Positions 34,714 through 42,840 of a DNA stretch of 64,000 bases are shown in pieces. The DNA is from Cyanobium sp. PLM2.Bin73 (GTDB lineage: Bacteria; Cyanobacteriota; Cyanobacteriia; PCC-6307; Cyanobiaceae). Position numbers and translations under genes: made by a program. The stretch lies in NCBI GenBank assembly GCA_007694915.1, contig REEV01000045.1:1-64000 (forward strand), written 5' to 3'. The notes beneath the pieces are model-generated. The model saw only the letters and a program-made list of their open reading frames with translations. It was not told where the DNA came from and made no database searches. Positions within the stretch are counted from its first letter, which is position 1. Every line of letters begins with the position of its first letter.

Positions 34714-35559
34714 TCAGAAGGGCAGCGGCAGGAAGGCCTTGGCGGCGATGGGGGCGAGGAACTGCAGGGCCCCGAGCGCTCCGCTCACGGCGGCCATCCC
34801 GATGCCGTTGCCGCCGGCGCCCGGCTGCCGCGGTGCCTCCCCCACCTGCCGCGCCGCCTGGCGCAGCTGGTCGGCCTGCTCCCGTTCACCGGCGGTCTCG
34901 TAGAGGCTGGCGGCGTAGGTGAAGTCGTTGGCGGCCTCCTCCCGCCGGCCCAGCTGGCTGCGGGTGATGGCCCGCGCCAGCCAGCTCACGCCGGCGGCCG
35001 GTTCACGGCGGATGGCGGCGCTGAAGAACTGTTCGGCCTCCGGGTAGCGGCCTCGCTTGGCGGCCTCCACCCCGGCGTTGTGCAGTTCGCCGAAGCTCAG
35101 CAGCCCCTGGTCGATGCCGCGCGCCCCCTGCCAGTGAGCCCGGCTGAGGGCCCCGGGGCTGAGCAGGGCGCCGCTGAGGTCCGCCTGGCGCAGGTCGGTG
35201 CCCTCCAGCCGCGCCCCGCGCAGGTCGGCGCCGCGCAGGGAGGCGCCCATCAGGCTGGTGAAGCTGAGGTCCGCCCCGCCGAGGCGGGCGCCATCGAGCC
35301 GTGCCTGGCCCAGATTGGCCCGTTGCAGGCGGGCACCGCTGAGGTCGGCGTCGGCGAGCTGGGCATGCACCAGATCGGCGCCGGCCAGATCGCAGCCCAA
35401 GCAGCGGCGCTGCTCCAGCAACTGGATCAGGGCCTCGGTGCCGGAGGCCGGGGTGGCTGCGACAGCTGCAGCCCCCAGCCAGGACGCCAGGGCCAGCAGG
35501 CTGGCGGCTGCACCGGCGCGGCTGGTGATGGCCGGACAGGGCCAGCGACGTGGGGTCAT
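34714..35559 (-). CDS. Pentapeptide-repeat protein with TPR-like C-terminus
   Basis: A 281-residue protein with a signal peptide or anchor (about residues 10-35, SLLALASWLGAAAVAATPAS), a CxxC pair (QRRCLGCDLAG), and about 20 A(D/N)Lxx repeats (residues 55-145) forming a right-handed beta-helix. A helical TPR-like segment follows (RGRYPEAEQFFSAAIRR). Family members in cyanobacteria are often lumenal or periplasmic; the function is unknown. ATG at 35559. It lies 23 bp upstream of the SelD fusion and probably leads the operon. Confidence 0.82.
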   Translation of the reverse strand: MTPRRWPCPAITSRAGAAASLLALASWLGAAAVAATPASGTEALIQLLEQRRCLGCDLAGADLVHAQLADADLSGARLQRANLGQARLDGARLGGADLSFTSLMGASLRGADLRGARLEGTDLRQADLSGALLSPGALSRAHWQGARGIDQGLLSFGELHNAGVEAAKRGRYPEAEQFFSAAIRREPAAGVSWLARAITRSQLGRREEAANDFTYAASLYETAGEREQADQLRQAARQVGEAPRQPGAGGNGIGMAAVSGALGALQFLAPIAAKAFLPLPF

Positions 35560-36032
35560 GGCCCGGATCCACCTCTTTGCCTTATAGCGCTGCTGCGGGC
35601 GCGCTTCAGCTGGCGCAGGGATCTTCTCCATCTGGTTGCCGCCTGCCGCGCCGAGGGGTGGCGGCCTGCAGGCTTCCCGTAGTGGCGGCGGGTGTGGCGG
35701 GTGTGGGTCAGCAGCTGCAGGCGCTCGCCCTGCTGCACACGCCCGAAGCAGCCCGGCCAGCCCAGATCGCCGCCGCTGGCCTGGTGAGTGGATGGCACTG
35801 ACCCGCTCCAGCAGGGCGCGGCTGAGCTGCCCGGCTCCGGCGGGGGTGACGGAGTCGCGCTACCCCAGCAGTGAGCAGGCCCGCCCCGCGGCCACCAGCC
35901 CTTGGGAAGCCCGGGGTGAGAGCGGCGCCCGGAGCGGTCGGGGTCCCGGCTGCCGGCCACCAGATCGTTCCAGGCAGCCAAGGCCCTCCGCCGGCACCTC
36001 CTGATTGTGGCGGCGGGCCGTAGCGTTCGCCG
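35560..36032. other. 473-bp region without a recognisable gene
   Basis: Open frames exist on both strands here, but they are Arg/Pro/Ala-rich antisense-like translations with no domain. A TATAAG -10-like box lies at about 35583-35588 in minus orientation, 24-29 bp upstream of the pentapeptide gene, and would serve it. GGTGTGGCGGGTGTGG at about 35691-35706 is a small internal duplication. A decayed gene is possible, since GC content stays high, but I cannot name it. Confidence 0.4.
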
Positions 36033-37145
36033 ATGGGCAACGGGCCGGCCAGCGAGCGCCATGGCGGCAACCTGGCCGCCGCCGCCCGGCGGCTGGGCCG
36101 CTCCCCCACCTTCCTGCTCGATGCCAGCGCCTCGCTGGTGCCCTTCGCGCCCCCTCCGGCGGCGCGTCTGGCGCTGCTGCGGGCGTCGCTCGGAGCGGCA
36201 CCGCGGGTGTACCCCGACCGCGGCTGGCAGCGCCTGAGGGCGTTGCTGGGGCGCCTGCACGGGCTGCCGGACGACTGGGTGCTGCCGGGAAACGGCGCCG
36301 CCGAGCTGTTCACCTGGGCGGCTCGGGACGCGGCCGCCCTCGGAGAAAGCCTGCTGCCGGTGCCCGGCTTCGCCGACTATCCGCGGGCCCTGGCCTGCTG
36401 GGGCGGGCGCTGGCAGCCCCTGCCCCTGCCGCTGTCCTGGCCTGGCGCCTTTCCCCAGCCCTTCCCCGCCGGACCGGAACCGCCCACCGGCCACCCCGGC
36501 GCCCCGGTGCTCTGGCTCACCAATCCCCACAACCCCACCGGCCAGCTCTGGAGCCGGGACTCCCTGGAGCCCCTGCTGCGGCGCCACCAGCTGGTGATCT
36601 GCGATGAGGCCTTCCTGCCCCTGGTGCCGGGCGGAGAGGCCCAGTCGCTGATTCCCCTGCTGATCGACCATCCCAACCTGGTGGTGGTGCGCAGCCTCAC
36701 CAAGCTGCTGTCGCTGGCGGGCCTGCGGCTGGGCTATGCCCTGGGCGCTCCCCAGCGGCTACAGCGCTGGGCGGCCTGGCGCGACCCCTGGCCCGTCAAC
36801 GGCCTGGCTCTGGCGGTGGCTGAGCGCCTGCTGGAGCGGCCGCAGTGGCTGCCGCGCTGGACAGGGCGGGTGCAGCGCTGGACTGGGCGGGAGGGGCCCT
36901 GGCTGGCCGGGCGGCTGCGGCGCTGGCCCCAGCTCACCCCCCTGCCCTCGGCCGCCAATTTCCTGCTGGTGCGGAGCGATCGCTCCCTGGTGGGCCTGCG
37001 CTGCGACCTCGAGGCGCGCCACGGCATCCTGCTGCGCGACTGCCGCTCCTTCGCGGGCCTGGGGGAGTGCTGGCTGCGCATCGGCCTGCAGGATCGCCGC
37101 GGCCACCGCCGCCTGCTGCGGGCGCTGGAGCGGGAGCTGGGCTAA
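36033..37145 (+). CDS. CobD-like aminotransferase (threonine-phosphate decarboxylase type)
   Basis: A 370-residue fold-type I PLP enzyme. It starts with HGGNLAAAARRLG and DASASLVPF, the pattern of CobD, which makes aminopropanol phosphate for cobalamin. WLTNPHNPTGQLW, ICDEAFLPL and RSLTKLLSLAGLRLGY, with the PLP lysine at residue 224, mark the catalytic core. Histidinol-phosphate aminotransferase is the alternative; the N-terminal HGG motif and missing His-enzyme features favour CobD. It ends convergently 20 bp from murG. Confidence 0.82.
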   Translation: MGNGPASERHGGNLAAAARRLGRSPTFLLDASASLVPFAPPPAARLALLRASLGAAPRVYPDRGWQRLRALLGRLHGLPDDWVLPGNGAAELFTWAARDAAALGESLLPVPGFADYPRALACWGGRWQPLPLPLSWPGAFPQPFPAGPEPPTGHPGAPVLWLTNPHNPTGQLWSRDSLEPLLRRHQLVICDEAFLPLVPGGEAQSLIPLLIDHPNLVVVRSLTKLLSLAGLRLGYALGAPQRLQRWAAWRDPWPVNGLALAVAERLLERPQWLPRWTGRVQRWTGREGPWLAGRLRRWPQLTPLPSAANFLLVRSDRSLVGLRCDLEARHGILLRDCRSFAGLGECWLRIGLQDRRGHRRLLRALERELG

Positions 37146-37165
37146 GGGCGCCCGGGCTGCAGCTC

Positions 37166-38239
37166 TCAGACCAGCTCCTGCAGCAGGGCGGCCAGGCGCC
37201 GGTCGGCGTCCCGCACCGCCAGCTGGTCCATGCCCGCGGCCATGGCGGTGAGCGGATCGGCGGCCGGGCCCACCCCCCGCAGCCGCGGCCCCAGCAGCCT
37301 CCAGATCGCCCGCTCCAGGGTGGGCTGGGCAGGCTCGTGTTCAGCCACGATCAGCGCTGCCCCCAGCCGGGCCGCGGCTTCGGCGTTGGCGTCCTGGTGG
37401 CGGTCGGCCGCCGCCGGGTAGGGCACCAGGATCGCCGGGGTGCCGCACACCGCCAGCTCGCTGAGGGCCCCGGCGCCGGAGCGGCTGATGGCCAGGTCGC
37501 TGCGCTGCAGCAGGCCCGCCAGCTCAGCGCAGAAGGGCAGCTCCACCACCCCCGCCGGCAGGGCCCCGCCGGCCTCCGGGTCGTTGCGGCCGGTGAGGTG
37601 CACCACGCGCACCCCCTCGGCGCTGAGCCGTCCCAGCAGGGGACGCACCATGCGGTTCAGGCCCACCGCTCCCTGGCTGCCGCCCATCACCAGCAGCAGC
37701 GGGCCAGGCCCCGGCGGCAGCCAGTCGGGTGCGGGTGCGGGCTCCAGAAACTCGCGGCGCACCGGCGTGCCGGTGACCAGCGGCCGGCAGCGCGGCAGCC
37801 GCTCGGCGGCGGCGTCCAGTCCCACCGCCACGCGCGTGCACAGCCGCCCCAGCAGCCGGGTCACCCGCCCCGGCACGGCGTTGCTGTCGTGCAGCACCAC
37901 CGGCACCCCGGCCCAACGGGCCGCGAGGATCGCCGGCGCGGCGATGTAGCCGCCACTGCTGAACACCACATCGATGCGTTCCCGCCGGATCAGCCGCCGC
38001 ACGCTGCCGATCGCCCGCAGCAGGCGCAGCAGGTTGAGCAGCTTGCGCAGGCCGCGGCCCTGCAGCCCGCCGGCGCGCACGGTGTGCAGGGGGTAGCGGC
38101 TGGGCACCAGCTCCCGCTCCAGCCGGTCCGGCACCCCCAGCCAGCGCACGTCCCAGCCGGCCGGCAGGGCCTCGGCCACCGCCAGGGCTGGGAACAGGTG
38201 GCCACCGGTGCCGCTGGCGGCGACAAGGAGCCTGGGCAT
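37166..38239 (-). CDS. murG: UDP-GlcNAc:lipid I N-acetylglucosaminyltransferase
   Basis: A 357-residue peripheral membrane glycosyltransferase (GT28) that makes lipid II for peptidoglycan. The N-terminal glycine-rich loop [46 protein letters not shown], and the donor-binding [15 protein letters not shown] and [15 protein letters not shown] are all present. ATG at 38239. Divergent from the secreted-protein gene. Confidence 0.95.
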   Translation of the reverse strand: MPRLLVAASGTGGHLFPALAVAEALPAGWDVRWLGVPDRLERELVPSRYPLHTVRAGGLQGRGLRKLLNLLRLLRAIGSVRRLIRRERIDVVFSSGGYIAAPAILAARWAGVPVVLHDSNAVPGRVTRLLGRLCTRVAVGLDAAAERLPRCRPLVTGTPVRREFLEPAPAPDWLPPGPGPLLLVMGGSQGAVGLNRMVRPLLGRLSAEGVRVVHLTGRNDPEAGGALPAGVVELPFCAELAGLLQRSDLAISRSGAGALSELAVCGTPAILVPYPAAADRHQDANAEAAARLGAALIVAEHEPAQPTLERAIWRLLGPRLRGVGPAADPLTAMAAGMDQLAVRDADRRLAALLQELV

Positions 38240-38293
38240 GAGCGGCGCTCGCGAGCGCGCCTAACTTAAAAGCGCTCCCACCAAGCGCTCCCA
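38235..38293. promoter_or_regulatory. Divergent promoter region with palindrome and direct repeats
   Basis: GCGCTCGCGAGCGC at 38235-38248 is a perfect 14-bp palindrome covering the murG start. AAGCGCTCCCA occurs at 38270-38280 and 38283-38293, a 13-bp period, each copy containing the palindromic AGCGCT. Between them and murG is the AT-rich CTAACTTAAA, the best -10-like sequence for either direction. The repeats are 9 bp before the start of the secreted-protein gene. Confidence 0.35.
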
Positions 38294-38301
38294 GCAGGCC
38301 C

Positions 38302-39081
38302 ATGCGGCGTTTCCGCCCCCTCGTCCGTCGCCGCCCCCACCTGCCTCGGGCCGCCACGTCCCTGGCTGCCGCGGCGGCGCTGCTGCTCAGTGCTGCCCTG
38401 CCCGCCCGGGCGGCGGCCCCCTCCCCCCAGCAGCTCCAGGCCCTGGAGGCGGCCTTCAACGGCCAGGGCGATCTGGGCCAGCTGCTCCAGGAGGGGCCGG
38501 GTCTGGATCCGGCCGCGGTGAAGGCGCGCCGGCAGCGGCTGCTCAGCCAGTTCCCCGACGCCCGCTGGCAGCTCAGCCCTGGCCCCGAGCTGGCGGGCGG
38601 CCGGCCGACGGTGCTGCTGCAGGTGCGCGGCAGCCGTGAGGACGGTCCCCTGCGCTTCCGCCTGGAGGCCGAGCAGCAGCTGCTGCTGGAGAGCGACGGC
38701 CGCCGCATCAACGGCCAGACCGTGCTGCGCGACCAGGCGCTGCTGCGCAGCGGGGATACCGATCTGCCGGTGACCGTAATGATCCCCGATGCCGTGCTCA
38801 CCGGGCAGCGCTACGACGTGGACGTGATCGTGGATGAGCCCCTCGACGGGGCGATCCTCGCCGGCGGCATCACCGACATCACCGCCGACCAGGTGACGGC
38901 GCTCGACAGCCCCGCCCTGCGCATCGGTGCCCTCGGCGGTGGCGGTCTGTTCCGGGTGGTGCGGGCCCCCCTCAATCCCGGCGAGCAGACCTGGGCCGTG
39001 CTGCTGGTGCACCCCGATGGTCTGGTGAGCGCCAGCAAGCGGGTGCGGGTGGTGGCCGAACGCGAGCAGCTGAAACCCTGA
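38302..39081 (+). CDS. Conserved secreted protein of unknown function
   Basis: A 259-residue protein with an Arg-rich start, a hydrophobic core (SLAAAAALLLSAALPARAA) and a likely signal-peptidase site near residue 38. The mature part is all-beta, with repeated strands such as ARWQLSPGPELAGG, VTVMIPDAVLTGQRYDVDVI and LNPGEQTWAVLLVHPDGL. Close in pattern to hypothetical exported proteins of picocyanobacteria. Nothing indicates the role. It converges with the small EF-hand gene. Confidence 0.7.
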   Translation: MRRFRPLVRRRPHLPRAATSLAAAAALLLSAALPARAAAPSPQQLQALEAAFNGQGDLGQLLQEGPGLDPAAVKARRQRLLSQFPDARWQLSPGPELAGGRPTVLLQVRGSREDGPLRFRLEAEQQLLLESDGRRINGQTVLRDQALLRSGDTDLPVTVMIPDAVLTGQRYDVDVIVDEPLDGAILAGGITDITADQVTALDSPALRIGALGGGGLFRVVRAPLNPGEQTWAVLLVHPDGLVSASKRVRVVAEREQLKP

Positions 39082-39097
39082 TGCAGCGCAGCTTTGC

Positions 39098-39124
39098 TCA
39101 GCGCGGGTCAGTTCAGCGCAGGTC
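39098..39124. repeat. Tandem 15-bp-period repeat at the end of the EF-hand gene
   Basis: TCAGCGCGGGTC (39098-39109) and TCAGCGCAGGTC (39113-39124) are near-identical. The second contains the stop codon of the EF-hand gene and its last three codons, so the 3' end of that gene has been duplicated once. Confidence 0.45.
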
Positions 39125-39406
39125 CGCGGGCACCAGGTAGCCCTTGCCGTCGCGGTCGAGGCGGTCGAAGTGCCGCTGCAGGTAGCGGTTGCCGCCGGCT
39201 TCCTGGCGATCGAGGCGGCCGTCGCCGTTGCGGTCCAGGCGGCGGAACAGGTCGTCCATCCGCCGCTGGTGATGCTCCTGCTCCCGGGCCAGGGCTGGCG
39301 GCATCCCCGCCACGGCCGCCTGGGCGGTCGGCGCGAAAACCACCGCGAAAACCACGGCCAGGCCAGCGATCAGGGCGGCTGCACGCACGGTTGAAAAGCT
39401 GTTCAT
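39113..39406 (-). CDS. Small exported EF-hand protein
   Basis: A 97-residue protein. A signal peptide (about residues 1-30, ending PTAQAA) leads into a helix and two EF-hand loops: DRNGDGRLDRQE, which has all the usual ligand positions, and DRDGKGYLVPAD, which is less perfect. It should bind Ca2+ in the periplasm or be secreted. ATG at 39406. It is divergent from the response-regulator gene 33 bp away. Confidence 0.8.
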   Translation of the reverse strand: MNSFSTVRAAALIAGLAVVFAVVFAPTAQAAVAGMPPALAREQEHHQRRMDDLFRRLDRNGDGRLDRQEAGGNRYLQRHFDRLDRDGKGYLVPADLR

Positions 39407-39439
39407 GGCGTCAGGCTATGCAGCGTCCTCCGGGCCTTT

Positions 39440-40213
39440 GTGGCCAACCCCACGGCAAGCTGTGACCAGATCTTTCCAGCGGAGCTGAGGGTGGCGGGCC
39501 AGCGCATCTGGGTGGTGGATGACGATCCCGAACTGCGCAAGATGGTGGGCACCTACCTCACCGACCAGGGCTACGACGTGCGCTGTCTGGCCAACGGGGA
39601 ACAGCTGCTGGCCCGTCTGGCCGGCCAGCGGCCCGATCTGCTGGTGCTCGATCTGATGTTGCCCGGCGACGATGGCCTCACCCTGCTGCGCCGGCTGCGC
39701 GACGGCGGTGATGACCTGCCGGTGGTGATGCTCACCGCCAGGGGCGATGCGGTGGACAGGATCATCGGCCTGGAACAGGGGGCAGACGACTACCTGGCCA
39801 AGCCGTTCCTGCCCCGGGAGCTCACGGCGCGCATCGAGGCGGTGCTGCGCCGCCGGGTGGCCCTGCCCGCCGGCACCCCGCTGGCGGAGGGGGAGCGCAT
39901 CGGCATCGGCGACCAGGTGTTCGATCTGGCCGCCCGCACCCTGGAGTGCGACGGTGAACTGACCGTGCTCAAGTCCGGCGAGTACGCCCTGCTGGCGGCA
40001 TTCGTGCAGCATCCGCACCGGCCCCTGTCGCGGGAGCGGCTGGTGGAGCTGGCCCGCGGGCCGGACTCCCTCACCGACAGCCGCAGCATGGATGTGCAGG
40101 TGTCGCGGCTGCGCAAGCTGGTGGAACCGGATCCCGCCCGCCCCCGCTACCTGCAGACGGTGTGGGGCTACGGCTACGTGTTTGTGCCCGATGGCCAGCC
40201 TCGCGGCCGTTAG
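39440..40213 (+). CDS. OmpR/PhoB-family response regulator
   Basis: A 257-residue two-domain regulator. The receiver has the acidic pocket WVVDDDPELR, the phospho-acceptor Asp71 in LLVLDLMLPGDDG, and the switch residues MLTARGD and YLAKPF. A winged-helix DNA-binding domain (GEYALLAAFVQHPHRPLSRERLV, cited in part, and MDVQVSRLRKLVE) follows. The start is GTG; an internal GTG at 39491 would trim the leader. The histidine kinase gene overlaps its end by 23 bp, so the pair is one unit. Confidence 0.93.
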   Translation: MANPTASCDQIFPAELRVAGQRIWVVDDDPELRKMVGTYLTDQGYDVRCLANGEQLLARLAGQRPDLLVLDLMLPGDDGLTLLRRLRDGGDDLPVVMLTARGDAVDRIIGLEQGADDYLAKPFLPRELTARIEAVLRRRVALPAGTPLAEGERIGIGDQVFDLAARTLECDGELTVLKSGEYALLAAFVQHPHRPLSRERLVELARGPDSLTDSRSMDVQVSRLRKLVEPDPARPRYLQTVWGYGYVFVPDGQPRGR

Positions 40214-41489
40214 GTCGGTTCTGCGCTACGGCCTGCCCGGCCTGGGGGTGGCGCTGCTGGCCGCGGTCCAGCTGCAGATGCTGCTGGCGGAGCGGCTGCA
40301 GCGCGACCGGATCGCCCAGCAGGGGCCGGAGGTGCTGTTCCAGCTGCGGCTGGCGGAGCTGGCCCTCGACCGGCTGCCGCCGGCCAAGCTCGCCCGGCTC
40401 AGCGGCCTGCCCCTGCGGGTGGGGCCCACACCGCCCAGCCGCCGCGACCGGGCCCTGGAAGAGCAGGCGGCGCTGTTGCGGCAGCTGCTCTGCCCGGGCA
40501 GCGAACCCTGCCCCACGGTGCTGCCGGCGGCCGGCCCCCAGCGGGGGGTGTGGGTGGAGGTGCTGGCGCCGCTCGATCCGGTGTGGTTGCTGGTGCCGAT
40601 CCCCCCCGTGCGCCCCTGGCCGCCGGATCCCTGGCTGCTGCTGGTGGGCCTCGGCCTGGGCACCAGCACGGCCCTGCTGCTGTTCTTCTGGTGGGAGGTG
40701 CAGCGGCCGTTGCTGCAGCTCCAGCAGGCGCTGGCGCGGGTGGGCCAGCACCAGTGGCCCGGCCAGCAACGCGAGCGCGGCACGGCCATGGTGCGCCAGC
40801 TCACCGGCGGTTTCAACGCCACGGTGCAGCGCCTGCAGGCCGCGGAACGGGAGCGGGCCGTGATGCTGGCGGGCATCGCCCACGACCTCAAGAGTCCGAT
40901 CACCCGGCTGCGCTTCCGCCTCAGCCTGGCCGACCTGCCGGCCGCCGATCTGCGCCAGGCGGAGGCCGACCTGGCGGCCATGGAGCGGATCACCGGTCAG
41001 TTCCTGCTGTTCTCCGGTGGCGGCGACAACGAGCTGCCGGTGGCCGTGCCGCTCGACCAGCTGCTGGCCGAGCAGACGGCCGCCCTGGAGGCCGCCGAGC
41101 TGGAGCTCGACCTCGAGCCCCTGGAGCGGGTGGTGCAGCCCGTGGCCCTGGCGCGGGCCGTGGCCAACCTGATCGACAACGCCCGCAGCTACGGCGCGCC
41201 GCCGTTGCGCCTGGAGCTCCGGCCCGCCGAGCCGGAGGGCGAGGGTTTCCGCATCGTGCTCTGGGACCGCGGCCCGGGCATTGCCCCCGAACGGTGGGAG
41301 CAGGCCCTGGTTCCCTTTCAGCGCCTCGACGCCGCCCGCGGCGGCAGCGGCCACTGCGGCCTGGGCCTGGCGATCGCCGCCCGGGTGGCCCGGGCCCACG
41401 GCGGCCGGCTGGAGCGACTGGAGGGGGAGGGCTGGTTCGGCATCGCGCTGCTGGGCCGCTCGATCAGCGCCCTAGAGGGCCTGTCATAG
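40191..41489 (+). CDS. Sensor histidine kinase (EnvZ-like)
   Basis: A 432-residue membrane kinase partnering the upstream regulator. It has an N-terminal membrane segment (about residues 12-32), a periplasmic sensor loop, a second membrane segment (around LLLVGLGLGTSTALLLFF), a HAMP-like linker, the phospho-acceptor His231 in GIAHDLKSPITRLRF, and the ATP-binding N, G1 and G2 boxes (NLIDNARSYG, WDRGPGIAP, GLGLAIAARV). ATG at 40191. The signal is unknown. Confidence 0.92.
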   Translation: MASLAAVRSVLRYGLPGLGVALLAAVQLQMLLAERLQRDRIAQQGPEVLFQLRLAELALDRLPPAKLARLSGLPLRVGPTPPSRRDRALEEQAALLRQLLCPGSEPCPTVLPAAGPQRGVWVEVLAPLDPVWLLVPIPPVRPWPPDPWLLLVGLGLGTSTALLLFFWWEVQRPLLQLQQALARVGQHQWPGQQRERGTAMVRQLTGGFNATVQRLQAAERERAVMLAGIAHDLKSPITRLRFRLSLADLPAADLRQAEADLAAMERITGQFLLFSGGGDNELPVAVPLDQLLAEQTAALEAAELELDLEPLERVVQPVALARAVANLIDNARSYGAPPLRLELRPAEPEGEGFRIVLWDRGPGIAPERWEQALVPFQRLDAARGGSGHCGLGLAIAARVARAHGGRLERLEGEGWFGIALLGRSISALEGLS

Positions 41490-41573
41490 GGCGCTGGTTG
41501 GCGGGCAGGACGCATCCGGTCACAGGTTGGATCCGGTTCGGTTGCACCCCGCCGGCCCGCTGCCTGCACAGTT

Positions 41574-41593
41574 CAGGTGTGCCAGCTCACCTG
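41574..41593 (+). promoter_or_regulatory. Stem-loop just before the small exported protein gene
   Basis: CAGGTG (41574-41579) pairs with CACCTG (41588-41593) around an 8-nt loop and ends 7 bp before the ATG at 41601. It would cover the ribosome-binding zone of that gene and so could affect its translation. Confidence 0.3.
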
Positions 41594-41600
41594 TCATCCC

Positions 41601-41915
41601 ATGCGTACGCCACTTCTTCCTCTCGCCCTGGTGGCTCTGTCGCTGCCGGCACCGGCCCTGGCCTTTCCCAGCAGCGTCCAGGCCATGCCGGCCTACCAGG
41701 CCGTGCCTGTCTACGACGTTCAGCCCCAGGCCGCCCAGGCCAATCCGCCGCGCACCTGCCGGCCCGCCCTGCCGGTGATGGGAGCGGTGTTCGGTGGCAC
41801 CGTGGGCACCCTGATGGCCAACTCCACCCGCAACCGCAGCCGCAACCGCCGCTGGGCCCTGCCGATGGGCGCGGCTGCGGGTGGGCTGTTCGGCGGTGCG
41901 GTGTCGGGCTGTTAA
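41601..41915 (+). CDS. Small exported glycine-zipper-like protein
   Basis: A 104-residue protein with a clear signal peptide (TPLLPLALVALSLPAPALA). The mature part has a Tyr/Pro/Gln-rich region and a C-terminal GAVFGGTVGTLMA plus GAAAGGLFGGAVSGC, a glycine-zipper pattern that often inserts into or spans membranes. The function is unknown. The stop TAA shares the bases TTAA with the stop of the convergent dehydrogenase gene. Confidence 0.6.
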   Translation: MRTPLLPLALVALSLPAPALAFPSSVQAMPAYQAVPVYDVQPQAAQANPPRTCRPALPVMGAVFGGTVGTLMANSTRNRSRNRRWALPMGAAAGGLFGGAVSGC

Positions 41916-42832
41916 CGCTCGGGTTGCCCGCTCGAGGGCCGCGCGTCGGCGTCCGGGCTGAACCAGCGGGCCAGGGCCGACACGTCGTCGTTGCCGTGGC
42001 CCGCCGCCATCAGGGCGTCCTCCATGGCGGCCACTAGCCGGCTCACGGGCAACTCCACGCCCGCGGCCGCTGCCGTTTCCAGGGCAATGGCCAGGTCCTT
42101 GCGGTGCAGGGCCAGGCGAAAGCCCAGGGGGAACCGCCCCTCCAGCATGCTGCCGGCGCGGTGCTCGAGTGCCCACGACCCGGCGGCACCGGCGGCCAGG
42201 GCCTGCCGCACCTGGTCCATCGGCAGACCCAGCCGTTGCCCCAGGGCCATCGCCTCGGCCACGGCGGCGTAGCTGCCCGCCACCAGCACCTGGTTCACGG
42301 CCTTGGCCTGCTGGCCCGCCCCCACTGGACCGAGGTGGGTGATGCGGCCGCCCACCGCCTCCAGCACGGGGCGGGCCCGCTCCAGATCGGCGGCTGCTCC
42401 CCCCACCAGCACCGACAGGCTGCCGGCCCGAGCGCCCTCGGTGCCCCCGGTTACGGGTGCGTCGAGGTAGGCCACCCGCCGGCCGGCCAGCTCGGCAGCC
42501 AGGGCCTGGCTGGTGGCCGGGGCGATGGTGGAGAAGTCCACCACCAGGCTGCCGGCGGGCAGGTGGGGAGCCACGCCCTCGAGCACGGTCTCCACGGCGG
42601 CATCGTCGCTGAGGCACAGGCAGATCAGCTCGGCCGCGGCCACGGCTTCCGGCGCCGAACTGGCGGCCACGGCCCCGGCCGCCACCAGGGCCGCCTCCGG
42701 ACCCGGGCTGCGGTTGTGCACCGTGAGCGGGAAGCCGGCCCCGGCCAGGTTGGCGGCCATGGGCGCTCCCAGGGCCCCCAGCCCGAGGAAGGCGACGGGG
42801 GGTCTGGCCGTGACCGTCCCCGGGCTGGCCAT
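41912..42832 (-). CDS. 3-hydroxyisobutyrate dehydrogenase / tartronate-semialdehyde reductase family
   Basis: A 306-residue NAD(P)-dependent beta-hydroxyacid dehydrogenase. N-terminal Rossmann motif VAFLGLGALGAPMA, then NRSP, DFSTIAPATSQAL, YLDAPVTGGTEGARAG and the catalytic Lys in GAGQQAKAVNQVLVAG. Possible substrates are 3-hydroxyisobutyrate, tartronate semialdehyde or succinic semialdehyde/glyoxylate; the sequence does not decide. ATG at 42832. Confidence 0.85.
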   Translation of the reverse strand: MASPGTVTARPPVAFLGLGALGAPMAANLAGAGFPLTVHNRSPGPEAALVAAGAVAASSAPEAVAAAELICLCLSDDAAVETVLEGVAPHLPAGSLVVDFSTIAPATSQALAAELAGRRVAYLDAPVTGGTEGARAGSLSVLVGGAAADLERARPVLEAVGGRITHLGPVGAGQQAKAVNQVLVAGSYAAVAEAMALGQRLGLPMDQVRQALAAGAAGSWALEHRAGSMLEGRFPLGFRLALHRKDLAIALETAAAAGVELPVSRLVAAMEDALMAAGHGNDDVSALARWFSPDADARPSSGQPER

Positions 42833-42840
42833 GGCCGCGA

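Noticed and set aside
35636-36004. 122-codon frame in the gene-free region
   Set aside because: Arg/Pro/Ala-rich, no start signal, no motif and no conservation clue.
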